The notes under the pieces were generated by a model. That model was not told where the DNA came from. It worked only from the letters and a program-made list of their open reading frames with translations, and ran no database searches. A stretch of 64,000 nt of DNA from Prorocentrum cordatum (taxonomy: Eukaryota > Sar > Dinophyceae > Prorocentrales > Prorocentraceae): positions 47,501-111,500 of the forward strand of contig CAUYUJ010011225.1 of NCBI GenBank assembly GCA_963575745.1. The letters are read 5' to 3'. Below are positions 21,812 to 33,300 of this stretch, one piece after another (the stretch's first letter is position 1; each line of letters begins with the position of its first letter). The position numbers and the translations under genes were made by a program.

Positions 21812-22283
21812 CGGGAACCATTCGGGCACAGCTCGGGCGTTTCGTGGCCCCATAGGGAGCTCCACCGAAGGCCCCAGTGCCCCCGTCCGCATGCGTCCCA
21901 GAAGCCCAATTGGCATTTTCACCCACCCAGTGCAGCGTTTCGTGGCCCCATAGGGGGCTCCACCCAAGGCCCCAGTGCCACCGTCCGTATGCGTCCGGGA
22001 AATGTAATTTGGCATTTTCACCCGCGCCGTGCAACGTTTCGTGGCCCCATAGGGGGCTCCACCGAAACCCCCAGTGGGACCGTCCGCATGCGTCCCGGTA
22101 ACCCAACTTGGCATTTTCATTCACTCAATATAGCGCTTCGTGGCCCCACAGGGAGCTCCACCGAAACCCTCAGTGGGACCGTCCGCGTGCGTCCTGGAAG
22201 CCCAATTCGGCACACCACCCACACAGTACAGCGTTCCCCCCCGCCCAGTGCAGCGCTTCGTGGCCCCATAGGGAGCTTCACCA
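21812..22283. repeat. ~99-bp tandem repeat, four to five copies
   Basis: CGYTTCGTGGCCCCATAGGG recurs at about 21838, 21935, 22036, 22133 and 22253 (spacing 97, 101, 97 and 120). Each unit also has GCTCCACCGAA, CCGTCCGCATGCGTCC and a GGCATTTTCAC segment. Frames on it give repetitive peptides only. Confidence 0.9.
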
Positions 22284-23052
22284 AAATAGATATGCACAAT
22301 CACGGTACCCACAACTGCATATGGTTGGGACCTTCGCCAGGATAATTTTCGCGGTGGGTGAACAGGACAGGCATGGGTGTACCGCCCGTGGGGGCACTTC
22401 GGCTCCAGCCCCGCTTGGAGGATGAGTATGAGCATGAGGACAAATCTTTATGTCTCCTCTCATTTCCGTCCCCGCCGCCCCTCTCGCTCCTCCGTTCAAT
22501 TCGCACTCCGCAAGAAGTCGGAAAGGTCATGATTGACATCCCTGACATGAGAGGCATCGACCACAAGGACAAGGGCTGCTCCACGTGGACTGCAGGCAGC
22601 GCTGGGGCCCACGCGCCGGGTCGGGGGGGCTGCGCAGAGGCGCACAGTTTCAGATGGGGGAGTGAGGGAGTGAGGGAGGGAGAGAGGGGTACGGTCGAAT
22701 CTCATGCCCTCCCCCCACCTTCCCTCTCCTTCTCCTCGTGGTCCTCCTCCCCCTCCTCCTCATTCCCAGTCTTCGTCCTCCTCCTCCTCCTCCTCCTTCT
22801 CCTTGAATCACCGTCGGGCCCGTTGAGAGCGCCTTGAGGCGCGTTGGATCCCCCAGAATCTTGAAGCCATCTTGGGCCGTCCTGAACGCTCAGCGGCCGT
22901 GTCGGAGCCTTCTTAAACCGTATGAGGGGTCTGCTGGACACGTCTTGGCCCGTCTTGAGGGCCTCTTGGCCTCAGGAAAAGACGCCTGGAGAGCTCCGAT
23001 TTTCCCGATGGAGGTTCGGTGCTGCTGGGCCTGGGGCCACAGACCCCGTCTC
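22284..23052. other. Unassigned stretch with CTCCTC tract
   Basis: A CTCCTCCT pyrimidine tract lies at about 22722-22805 and degenerate CTTGGG words at 22860-22985. No gene is recognised. Confidence 0.5.
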
Positions 23053-23165
23053 CAGGTGTGTGTGTATATATGTACGAATGTATGTATGAATTTATGTATG
23101 TATGTGTGTATATATATATATATGCATACATGTATGTATATATTTACATATGTAGATATGTGCAA
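23053..23165. repeat. TATG/TATA microsatellite
   Basis: GTATGTATGAATTTATGTATG-like and TATATATATATGCATAC words form an alternating purine-pyrimidine tract. Confidence 0.85.
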
Positions 23166-23876
23166 GACTTTGTTGGCGCTTCGCGCCATGTATCTTGGCC
23201 CTTGAAGCTGGAGATGTAGACAGAAGGGTAGGAAGATAGAACCCAAAGTTTAGCGATAACTCCTTGTTGCCTTTTCCGACATCGTCCTGATACTAATGTT
23301 ATTCATGATTTTTGGTTTTTTAGAGGCCTTTTTGTCCTCCTTCTCGCCTTACCACGCTCCCCAGCCTCATCAGTTTGCGGAGGCTCATCCTTGGAGAGTC
23401 TCTTGAGGGCATCACGAAACTTGTGAAGGGCTTCTCGGGGCCTTCTGGAGGCCTTGTGCACGCCTTTCGGGGCGTCTGGGGACTTCCTCGGGCTACCCTT
23501 TTTCCAACCGCGGCCTTCCTTAACGAACGGGTCTCGATTTGGAATGCTTCGGGGGGCGTTCGGGGGCCATCTTGGGCCGTCATGGGGCTCTCTTCGGGCA
23601 ATCTTGGGACCCTGTTGGGGCATTTTGGGGCTCCCCTGGACTGCTTGGACGCTCTTTTGGGTAGTTGTGGGGCGAGTTTCGGGCCTCCTGGGCGTTTTCG
23701 GACGCCCGGAATACCATACACGGGAAATCAACATGTTTCGGCGTTTCGACAGCCTCTGCATTTTGGCCGTCTTCGGGCGCCTGGTGGGTGTCTTTGGCCT
23801 CTTGGGGCCCTCGCGGGGCCGTTCGGCCGCCCTCCTATTTGGGCCCGTTGCCCAGGCAGAACAAGGAGCAGGGATA
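23166..23876. repeat. CTTGGGGC-type block with AT-richer lead
   Basis: An AT-richer lead (23220-23330, with AGAACCCAAAGTTT) precedes a block of CTTGGGGC, CTTCGGGC and TCTTGGGCC words at 23390-23840. This mirrors the linker-plus-block layout of 36-38 kb. No gene is recognised. Confidence 0.6.
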
Positions 23877-25157
23877 TTCTGCATGTGTATACTCATATGT
23901 ACAAGTATAAGTACAAGTATAATGTTATTTTTGATTATAACATACAAATACAATCTACTTATATGTATGTGTATATGTACATGTATAAGTTTATGTGTGC
24001 GCATATGTGTAGGTATATGTATATGTAAAAGGGGTGGGTACACGTATATGAAGATGTATAGGTAGATCGAGCATTTTACATGCAAATGTATATACACATA
24101 TGTACATGTATATTTATAGGTGCTATGATTAGGTATATGCATGCGCATGTGTGTACGTATATGTATGTACACACATCCACATATGTACATGGTCATGTCG
24201 CTGTGCATGTATAGGTATATGTACATGCATGTTTATATGTATTCGTACGCATATATGTATATATATATATATATTATATATATATATATAGATACGTTTA
24301 CCTGTACATGTACATGTATGTGCGTATGTGTTTGCTTGTGTATCTGCATCTGCGTACGTGCATATGCTTATATGTGGTATTCTATCTGAACATGTATATG
24401 TGACTGCAACTGTATGCGTACATGTAGATGCATATGCATATCGTACGCATCCTGATATGAGTATGTATATGTAAATGTGTACGTGCATATGCTTATGAAA
24501 ACGTATGTGTACCTGTACGTGTAACTGTACATATATATATGTAAATGCATACGTGCATGTATATGCATGTGTATTTGCAGTTGTACAGGTGTATGCTTGT
24601 GTGTATGTATATGTACAGGCATATGTATATTGGCATGTTTGTGTATGTGTATAGATCTATGTCTGTTAGCATTGATTTATACATGTCTTGATACTGTCTA
24701 TTGACATGACCATGTTTCAGTACATGTACGTGGATGTGTATAGGTACACTCATTTGCATATGTTTATGTCGATGTAGATGTATATGTATATGTATACGTG
24801 TATACGTTTGTGTATGCATATGCACGTGTATATTTGTATACGTACATGAATATGTACATGTACCGGTTTTTATATGTGTACACTTGCATGTCTGTGTATT
24901 TGCCCTCGCGTATGCATATGTAGGTATTTCTGTTCACGCGTTTGTGCGTTCACCTGTGTGTTTGCATGTATATGGTTATGTGCAGCTGTATGTATATGTA
25001 GATGTACGTGTATACGTGTATGTATTTGCATATTTATATGTGTATCGACATGTATATGTGTGTGAATGCAGATGTGCACGTCTTTGTGCATGTGCATGTC
25101 TATGGTCCATGTATATGCATCTGTTCATGTTTGCATACGTTTATGTATACATATAAC
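23877..25157. repeat. TATGTATATGTACATG low-complexity tract
   Basis: About 1.3 kb of alternating TATG, TACATG, TGTGTA and CATATG words. The tract is mostly alternating purine-pyrimidine, a composition known to favour Z-DNA. The Tyr/Val/Cys or His/Ile/Thr frames are artefacts. Confidence 0.9.
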
Positions 25158-26980
25158 GGCGTACCGGGGCCTGGGCCCCCGGGGCCGCGACCTCTACCAC
25201 AAATGTGGGTGTGCAGGCGCTTGGGGGCCCCAGAGGCCCACAAAACGCCACCAGAAAGCGCCAAGAGAGCCCGAAGACGCTCCAAGAGAGACCCGAGACG
25301 CCCACAGGCCGCTGCAAGACGCGCAAGATGGCCTCCAGGCGGCTTAAGAAACCCCAAGACACCCCAAGAGGCCCCCAAGAGGCCCCCCAAGAGAGCCCTA
25401 AGGGGCAAAAGTAACCCCATTCCTTGCGTAAAACGTATATTTTTAGCATATTGTTTGTTTTCGTTGTTGTACCGATCTTGACGACCTCAGAGTCTCCCAA
25501 GACCGCCCCAAGACGGCCCAAGACGGCCCAAGAGGGCCCCAAGACGGTCCAAGAAGCTCCCAAGACGGCCCAAGCGGGCCCCCAAAGGGCCCAAGAGGAT
25601 CCCAAGATTGGGAAATCCAACTGAAATTGCGAACCCCCCGCTCAAAGATGGCCCCCGAGGCCCGCAAGAGGCCCCCATGAAGCCCCCAAGAGGCGCCAAG
25701 AGGCCCCCAAGATGCCCCAAGAGGCTTCCACGACGCCCCGCAAGGGAGCCCCCAGGAGCAAAAATCGTCCCAGCCCCTTTGGGCAATGTAAATGTTGGGC
25801 ATCTTCGCCTGATTCGCCTTCCCAGCGTCCAAGACGGGCCCAGAAGTTTCAGAAAAACGCCCCAGAGGTCCCCAAGAGGGTTCCAAGACATCCCAAGAAG
25901 CGCGCAAACCCCCAAGAGGCCGCCAAGACCGCTCCCAGCGGGGGTGTCTCGGACGAAGGCTCCGAATGGATTTAGCCGCCTTTGCGCTGGAGAGGCCCCC
26001 AGGAAGCTGAAGGAAGCCCCCAAGAGGCCCCTCAGAGGTTTCCGGATACCCCAAGAGACCCCAAGACAGTCCAAGAAGTGTCAAGGCGCCCCAAGAGGCC
26101 TCCAGAACGCCCCCTAAGGGAGCCCCAATCACCCCAAATCGTGCAATTCCTTTAGGAAGTATTTTTTCGCATATTCGCTTGATTCGCCTTCCCAGCGTCC
26201 AAGACGGCCCCAGAGGTCTCCGAAAAACGCCCCAGAGGTCCCCCAAAGCCTCCCAAGCCGCGCCTCGCACGCTAGACGGCTGCTTGGGGAGGGTTCGGGG
26301 AGGGGACTGTCGTTAAATTCTTATGTGAAAACGCACATGTTCAGTACACATGATTTTTCAGTTTTCCGACGCTCTAAGACGGCCTAAGAGACCTGCAAGA
26401 CTGCTTCCACACGGCTCAAAAGACCCAACAAAGAGCCGACGGGTGGACCAAGAGGTCTCCCAGACGGACCAGGAGGCGTCCAAAACCATCCAGGAGAGCC
26501 CCAAGACGGCTCCAAGAGGGGGAGGCCAAACGAACAATTCTAACCTTCCGCCCCAAGATGCCCTCAAGAACTCCAAATAGACTCCCAAGAGGCCCCCGAG
26601 AGGCCCCACAGAGCTCCCCAAGGCGCGCCTCACACGCTAGACGGCCACTAAGCGAGGGCTACGGGAGAGGAACATCGTCAAATTCCGATGGGAAAATCTG
26701 CAGTTCCAACATGTACTATTTGTCTCCTTCCGAGACGGCCGAAGATGCCCTCGAGACAGCCGTCAAGCGGCCCACGAGATCCCGCAAGAGAGGCCACAGG
26801 CGGCCCAAGAGGGCTTCAAGACGGCCCTGAAGGCGCCCAAGAAGGCCGAGGAGACGCCCAAGATGGCCCCCAAAGGGGCAGACCAAACGGACAGTCCGTT
26901 TCTTCCGCACCAAAACGCCTTCAAGAGCTCCCAAGAGACCCTGGGAGTCCCCGAAGAGCCCTCCAAGACGCGCCTCGCAA
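25158..26980. repeat. CCCCAAGAGGCC-type block, reverse orientation
   Basis: This is the complement of the CTTGGGG repeat: CCCAAGACGGCCCAAGA, CCCCCAAGAGGCGCC and similar words. AT-richer linkers lie near 25420-25480, 25775-25810, 26130-26180, 26315-26355 and 26680-26720. Linkers at 25785-25880 and 26150-26245 share TTCGCCTTCCCAGCGTCCAA and AAAAACGCCCCAGAGGTCC. All frames are low-complexity. Confidence 0.75.
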
Positions 26981-27145
26981 GGGAACAACGACAACGAAGG
27001 ACGACGGCGAGGACGAGGGACGATGCCGACAACACGGTCGAAAGACGACGACGACGGCGACGACGATTGACGATCGACGACGAAAACGAAGAAGAACGAC
27101 GACGGCGACGACCACAACGACGACGACGACGCCCGTTATCGGAGT
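26981..27145. repeat. CGA/ACGACG trinucleotide-like tract
   Basis: AACGACGACGGCGACGACG words predominate, resembling the CGA tracts of 54-59 kb. A non-repetitive 130-bp segment follows up to 27275. Confidence 0.8.
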
Positions 27146-27275
27146 TCCGTAGCAGTTTCCCACGTGGTTCTCCCAGACAAGTTTTGTGGACAGGTTTGGT
27201 TGGGCCAGGTCAGGTTTTCACGCTCGCCATTGCGCTCCGCGTCAAGTCCTTGCACTGCGAGTTCCGTGGCCACGA

Positions 27276-27300
27276 CTAGAACCTGAGCGCGCGCGAAGCG
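27276..27300 (+). repeat. GCGCGCG hairpin family, truncated copy
   Basis: CTAGAACCTGAGCGCGCGCG then AAGCG is the left arm of the hairpin seen in full at 35363-35403 (as its reverse complement) and at 48978-49020. It runs straight into TAGTATATGTAT of the adjoining TATG tract. Confidence 0.6.
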
Positions 27301-28009
27301 TAGTATATGTATACGTATATTGGTAAGTTTACGTTTATGTTCTTATTTTGGTATGCATATCCATGTGCAACTGTATAAGTATGTGCATATTTCTATGTGT
27401 ATGTACATGTCAACGTGTATGAACAGGTAGATGTGTATACATTCTCACGATTATAGGTGTAGGTGGATGTTGGCTTTTGTGTGTATACGTATTCGCATAT
27501 GTCGTTGGTGATTGCAGATGCATATGTACATGTGTATGTATATGTGCATGTATATGTTTAAATCTACATGTGTATGTACATGTATATGTATGTGTGTGTA
27601 GGTGTACGTGCATGAGCATGTGCATGTGTATGTGCGTATGTGAGTATGTATACCTGTAGGTGTATGTGTGTGTACATGTGTACGATTATGAATGTGTATG
27701 CGTATAGTTGCATGTGTACGTATACGTACACTTATGCATATACGTTCATGAGAAGGCAGCTGTATAGGTATATGCGTGCGTATATACATATATGTATATG
27801 GATATGTGGTTATATGTGTGCACGTATACGTATGTAGATGCATGTGGTCTATTCTTATGTAGGTGTATGTGTATGTGTATATTCATATTTATATATATAT
27901 GCATGCGCGCATGTATATGTATATGTCCCTGTATGTGTACATGTATCTGTAACTGTATTCGTGTATGTATACGTGTATGCTTCTATATGTGTATGTATAT
28001 GTCCATGTT

Positions 28010-28050
<41 letters not shown>

Positions 28051-28532
28051 TAGGTGCATGTATTTGCACAATCATATTCGTATGTCTGTGTGTATGTATA
28101 TGTATACGTTCATGTACAGACATCTGTAGACGTGCTTGTCTATGTATATGGGTATTTTCATCTATAGACGTATTTGTAGCTGTAGACTTCTATGCATACG
28201 TGTCGGTATATTTGTATGAATGCACACATGTAAAGGTGTCTGTTTAGGCCTATGTATGTGTATATACATATATATGTCTATGTAACTGTATTTGTATGTG
28301 TGCATGTATACGTGTATGTATTTGTATATGCAAATATGTATGTATGCGTGTGTGTGTATATATAGTCGTCTGTGTATATGTTTGTGTATATGTATATATG
28401 TATATTCGTATGTATAGGCATTTGTATTTGCATTTTGTTATCACTATATGCATGTATTCTTGTTTATGTATATACGTAAAAACATGTATGTGTTCATATT
28501 GGTGTATGTACATGTATGTGCATATGTATATG
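27301..28532. repeat. TATG/TACATG low-complexity tract, left of element 2
   Basis: The same type as 23877-25157, including a pure TA run at about 28012-28047. Element 2 is inserted at its right end, and the tract resumes at 35259. Confidence 0.9.
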
Positions 28533-28620
28533 TGGCCCTGCGTGCTGGATAGTGTGTTCTTGAGTGTCTCCGTTCCGCTGCCGTTTTTTGGGCTCTGACC
28601 AAAAACTTGAAGACGGTTGT
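28533..28620 (+). repeat. Element 2 repeat A1
   Basis: This 88-bp left terminal repeat is identical, as far as I can read, to 34991-35078. It starts TGGCCCTGCGTGCTGG and ends AACTTGAAGACGGTTGT. The ORF1 ATG (28622) follows two bases later, so A1 probably holds the promoter and leader. Confidence 0.95.
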
Positions 28621-28621
28621 G

Positions 28622-29128
28622 ATGCTTGGCCCGCTCACCCAGATTGCGTCCGCCAGCTTCGCGGGCAGTTGGTTGGGAGGGGCCGTCCGCGCGTGCCATT
28701 GTGACTGTGGGTGCGCCTGCCATACCAGCTCCGACGACGGGGCCTTGAAGCTGCTCGAGAGGCAGCTCGACAGGTGCGGGCCCGAGCACCTGTGCCCGCA
28801 GTGTCCGACCTGCCCGCAGTGCCCAGGGCCTCTCCCTTGCTCGCCGCTCTGGCCCGCGGGGCTGGGCGGCTTCGTGGCGGGCGCCGCCACCACCGCGCTC
28901 GTGGCGCTGAGCGCTGGGCGCTGCAGGGGCCGCCGCGAAGGGGTCCGCCTGGCTCGCGCCGCCGGGCCGAGCCCACCGCTGGGCCTCGCCGACGGGCCCG
29001 CGCCGCCAGTGCCGGCGCCAGCGCGGGGAGCTGCCCAGGAGCCGAGGGCTCCCGCGGCGCTGCCGGGCTCGGCGGCGCTCCGAGGCCGCGCCTCGCACCG
29101 CGGGGCAGGGGTGCTGACGTTCGGCTGA
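28622..29128 (+). CDS. Element 2 ORF1: Cys/Pro-rich single-pass membrane-type protein
   Basis: This predicts a 168-residue protein. The start is the first ATG after repeat A1 (an in-frame TTG lies upstream at 28607). Order of features: a mildly hydrophobic N-terminus (IASASFAGSWLGGAV), a cysteine cluster (ACHCDCGCACH, ~23-33), a short helix with LKLLERQLD, a CPQCPTCPQCP run (~55-65), a likely transmembrane helix (GLGGFVAGAATTALVAL, ~78-95), then a basic, Ala/Pro-rich tail. Element 1 ORF1 has the same order despite low identity, so the protein is probably a conserved part of the element. CxxC spacing could bind metal. I recognise no named family. It might anchor particles to membrane, which is inference only. 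Confidence 0.65.
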   Translation: MLGPLTQIASASFAGSWLGGAVRACHCDCGCACHTSSDDGALKLLERQLDRCGPEHLCPQCPTCPQCPGPLPCSPLWPAGLGGFVAGAATTALVALSAGRCRGRREGVRLARAAGPSPPLGLADGPAPPVPAPARGAAQEPRAPAALPGSAALRGRASHRGAGVLTFG

Positions 29129-29153
29129 GGCGTAGCGCTGCGCGGACAGCGGC

Positions 29154-30374
29154 ATGTCGTCGCTCGCGCCGGGGACCTATGCCTTCGTTCAGTACAATGA
29201 CCCAGCCGATGACGGGCTCTGGCACGAGCGGCTGATTTTGGGCTGGGTCTCGGCATCGGAGTACATCGTGATGACTCCGGACGGGGACGTGTTCATAGAG
29301 CAGCTCGACTCGGCGAACGCAGACCTCTCAGGTATCCGTTTCTCGCCCTCATCGGGGGGCCTGCCAGCTGGTCTCTCGGGTGCGCCGTTGTACCGCTTTG
29401 CGGCGCAGCCTGCGGGAGCCGAGTTGACGGCGCTGCTCAACGAGGGGGCCTCACACGCTCGAGTTGAACGCCAGGCGAGGGGCTTGGCGCAGCCGCCCGG
29501 GGCCGGCGTCCCCGGCGGCCCAGGTGGCGTTGCCCCAGCGGTGGAGCCGATCCCGCTTCCAGTTCCGCCACCGCCGGCGGCCGCCGGCGCCCCCCAGCCA
29601 CCTCCGCTTGCACCGAGGATGTCGCCGGCGGGGGGCAGCTGGGTGTTCGATGTTCCTGGCACCATGCACGCGATCGGGCAGGAGTTCCTCTTCCCGGCGG
29701 GCGGGCTGGACTTCGGGGGCCACGTGTTTGTCTCCGTGGGCGGAGCGATCACCACGGGCTGCTTCGTCCAGGGGGACACGAACCTCGACGAGTGGGCGGC
29801 GGAGCGGCAGCTCTTCTTGATGCAGGGCGAGCCACGCCTGCTGCCTCGACGGCAGCCCGCAGGGCCAGTCCCGTTCACCCGCGATGCGGGGTGGCTGCAC
29901 AAGGATCCGAGGATCGAGATCCACTTGAAGGGGCCGCCGACCGTGGGCGACTCTGTGACCGCGCTGATGGCGCGGAGTCCGGGGGGCTTCATGTCCTCCC
30001 ATGAGCGCTGGCTGGTCGAGAGCAAGGTGCCCGCCGCCAGCCGCTCGGCGCGCGAGCATCGGGTGGTCTCGAAGGCGCTGGAGCTCGGGCAGGCTGTCGA
30101 CGGCATCAACCTGGCAAACCTGACCTGCATGGAGTATCTCAACAGGCGCCGTCAGCTGCTCGAGGAGGCCCACAAGACTGACCCGGACAAGGGCAACTTT
30201 GAGGGCGCCCACCACTTCATGGGCGAGGATGACGACGGCGCGGGTACTCTCGTCGCCCCGAGCCTCCGCTCGCACGTGGCGGGCGAGTTCGGCAAGGATG
30301 CGGCCATCGAGAAAGAGAGACGCAAAGCACGTGAAGCAAAGAAGCCACCTCCCGGAGGTGGCGGGAAATCATGA
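29154..30374 (+). CDS. gag-like: Element 2 Gag-like protein
   Basis: 406 residues from ATG 29154, 25 bp after the ORF1 stop. The N-terminal ~100 residues look folded (GTYAFVQYNDPADDG, HERLILGWVS). A Pro/Ala-rich linker follows (PIPLPVPPPPAAA, ~131-143), then a second folded region (~165-300), and a helical C-terminal part (VSKALELGQAVDGINLANL) ending in a basic tail (EKERRKAREAKK). The helical part aligns with the element 1 protein. No CCHC knuckle or protease is visible. The Gag role is inferred from position, basic tail and length. The TGA at 30372-30374 overlaps the pol ATG at 30371-30373, so reinitiation could couple Gag and Pol synthesis. Confidence 0.75.
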   Translation: MSSLAPGTYAFVQYNDPADDGLWHERLILGWVSASEYIVMTPDGDVFIEQLDSANADLSGIRFSPSSGGLPAGLSGAPLYRFAAQPAGAELTALLNEGASHARVERQARGLAQPPGAGVPGGPGGVAPAVEPIPLPVPPPPAAAGAPQPPPLAPRMSPAGGSWVFDVPGTMHAIGQEFLFPAGGLDFGGHVFVSVGGAITTGCFVQGDTNLDEWAAERQLFLMQGEPRLLPRRQPAGPVPFTRDAGWLHKDPRIEIHLKGPPTVGDSVTALMARSPGGFMSSHERWLVESKVPAASRSAREHRVVSKALELGQAVDGINLANLTCMEYLNRRRQLLEEAHKTDPDKGNFEGAHHFMGEDDDGAGTLVAPSLRSHVAGEFGKDAAIEKERRKAREAKKPPPGGGGKS

Positions 30375-33300
30375 CCGACCTGAACCACGGTGGCGCCTTT
30401 GCTGGCAGCGCCGCCGCGGCTTTGAAAGACCAGCTTTTTTCGGAGGAGGGCGTGGCCCCTCCTTGGGGCTGGCCGGACGCACAGCCGCCCGGCTACAGGC
30501 CGCCGCCCGGGCTTTCGAGGCCGCCTGGCTGCCTGGACGATCTCTTCCCCCTCCCGCTGCTCGACCCGCAGGAGGCTGATGTTGGCGGCGCAGGCCGCGC
30601 CCGCACCGGGCAACGTAGGAGATGCATCCGTCGGGACGTGCTGAGTGACGTTAATGACTCGCTGATGGGCCTCAATGCTTTGTACGGCTGCGAGCGCTCT
30701 TCGGTAGCCGCGCCCACCGAGGCGCAGAGACTGGCACAACGGAGGCTGCTCCGCTCCGCTCGCTCTGCCCGACAAGTTTTTCCAGACTTATTTAATATGA
30801 GTCCCCGTGAAGCTGCCAGTGAGCTTCTGGGATCGCGTCTTGATTATCAGGGTTCGGTGACGACGGTCGTTCCGTACCGCGCCGAGTCCCTGTCTCTGCC
30901 CCCCGCAGGACGACAGCCAGTCAGCCTTCAGGGTGTTCTTGACCCTGATGCCGCGCGCGCGCTTGTTAATTTTGAGAGCCTCCTTGCCGAGCCCGAGGTT
31001 CGTCAGGCTCGGCGGGAGGGGGGCCCGGTCCGACCCTACATGGACGCCGTGTTAAAAAGTGATCGGGCCCAGTACGTGCAGTTTTTGGGGCAGCTCGCGA
31101 GCTGCCATGTGCTCACCTCCACGAGGACTAAGAAGGCCTCTGTCACACCGTTCTTTGTGTCAAAAAAGACCGACAAGATTCGGCTCGTGTTAGATTGTCG
31201 TGAGGCCAACCAGTTCTTTAAGCACTCTCCCTTTACGGAGATAGCTGCGGCAGAGGGCCTCAGCTCGCTCGAGGTCCCCGAGGGCAGGCAGTTGTACAGT
31301 GCATGTGCTGATATTCAGTGTGCATTCTATCAGTGCGGAGATATACGTGATCTATGCCAGTACTTCTGCCTCCCTAAGGTGACTCGGGCTGAGGCTCTCC
31401 GCGCTGGTATCCCCGTGAAGGACCTCGGTGGCACGTGCGACTTCGTGTACCCGGCGATGCAGGTACTTCCAATGGGCTGGTCTTGGGCCTTCTGGTTCGT
31501 ACAACGTCTTCACCTCGAGGTGGTGCGTAGAGCTGGAGTCCCCTCTACCATGGTCGCTACGGGGTCCTGGCCTCTTCCCTCGGTCACCGAGGGCCCAATC
31601 GAGGTCCCGTACTCGGACAATGTGAATGTGTTCGGTTTGGAGCCGGGGCCCGTGTCTGCAACGCGTGATCGTATCGTCGCTCAGTTCGAGGCGGAGGGAT
31701 TCGCCATGCATGATATCTCCGAGGTGTCGCCCAATGGCGTCGTTTTGGGAGCTGACGTCGGTGGGTCGGACCCGTTTACCCGCCGCTCTTTAAAAAAGCT
31801 TCTGGTGGTCAGGAAAGCTCTGTTCTGGCTCGCGACGGGCCCGTACGTAAGTGGCCGACAGTTGGAGGTTATCTTGGGACATTATGTTGCTGCCTGTCTG
31901 TTCTGTCGCCCTGGCTTTTCGGTCATGCGTGCGGTGTATGAGTTCGTCCGGGCGTCTTACGACAAGCCCAAAGTGCTTTGGAGAAGTTGCCGCTACGAGT
32001 GTTGGCTTATGGCGACCCTGTGCATCCATCTACAGTCCCCCCTGTCATTGCCGTGGGCGAGTGACGTCGTCGCTACAGACGCGTCCACTACCGGGATGGG
32101 GGTTACTGAGGCTAGGGTTCCGAGGGGTGTCGTCGCGGACGTCGGGAGATGGCGGGAGAGGTGGAGATATCGTCGCTTGGAACCCTCTGAGTGGGCCCCC
32201 CGGGCCCGTGCCCTCGACGGCCTGGACGAAATCACCTTGCCTCATACTGCCTGGGGGAACCCGTCGGAGCGCGGCTGGAAGCACGCTGTGGGTTTTCCTG
32301 AGGTTCCATCGGAAGTCCTGGGAGCCCAGTTTCGTGTGGTCTACGCGGCGCCCTTTAGATATGCCGAGCACATCGGTGTCAAGGAGGGCCGTGCTGCTGT
32401 GTGGGCTTTGCGCCGTGATGCGAGAGATCCAGGGCGGCACTGTTCCAGGAGGTTGTACTTGATTGACAATTTCGGGGTTGTGCTTGCTTTGGAGCGTGGG
32501 AGGGCCACATCCCACGGCCTCCTGCAGATCTGTCGACGGGTCGCCGCTCTGTCCATAGCCTGTAGCATTTCGGCTCGTTTCCGCTGGATCGCCTCAGAGA
32601 AAAACCCTGCCGACGCGCCTAGTCGGCTTTGGGAGCGGTCGAACGCTCGGCCGCCCTGTGGACCGTATGCTCGGCCCGCTCAGCGTGGCTGGAGGGACTA
32701 CGCCTTGCCTGGAGGACTGCCACGGGCACACGCCGACCATCAAGGGGGTCCAGCGGTCCGTGCGGAAGGCTCGAGCTGCTCGACTTCCAGCTCACGCTGC
32801 GCCGAGGCAAGCCAGGCTGGGGAGGCGCGCTGCCGTGGCGGCGCCGAGGCGGCGCCCGGCGTCGCCAGCGGCTGCTGTGCCGCTCCGCCGCCCAGCGGCC
32901 GCAGGCGCGCCTGTGCCGATGGGCCGTCCAGCCGCGGCGCCCGGCGAGGCCGGGCTGCGGCCCCGACTGGCGGCGGCGGTGGCGAGGGAGCGGACCTCCA
33001 AGGTGACGACCACAATCCCGTCGGCCTGCGAGGCCGCAGCCGTCGGATCCTCGGCCAGGCTCTCCTACCAGCAGTACTACGAGGCCTTCCTGGCGTTCGT
33101 GGGACAGCCAGCCGACGACCTCGAGGCGCTCGAGGTGCAGGTCTTGGAGGTCCTCGACACGTTCCTGGACGCGGGCTGCACGAAGGGGGACGCGGACTAC
33201 TTGGTCGCCGCCGTCAAGGACGCGCTGCCGAGGGCGACGGGGCCGAGGGCCCTGCCTCGCGTGCAGCGCGCGCTGAAGGGCTACGGCAAGAAGGTCCCCC

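Noticed and set aside
23303-26830. Plus- and minus-strand frames rich in Pro/Arg/Lys or Leu/Gly/Trp, and Tyr/His/Cys frames in the TATG tracts
   Set aside because: They change with the underlying CTTGGGG or TATG words and lack domains; the same peptides recur in every block.
28570-28621. Spliced-leader-like words in repeat A1 (CCGTTTTTTGGGCTCTGA) before the element 2 ORF1
   Set aside because: Matching the leader needs a gap and leaves few aligned bases; not convincing, unlike 14680-14700.
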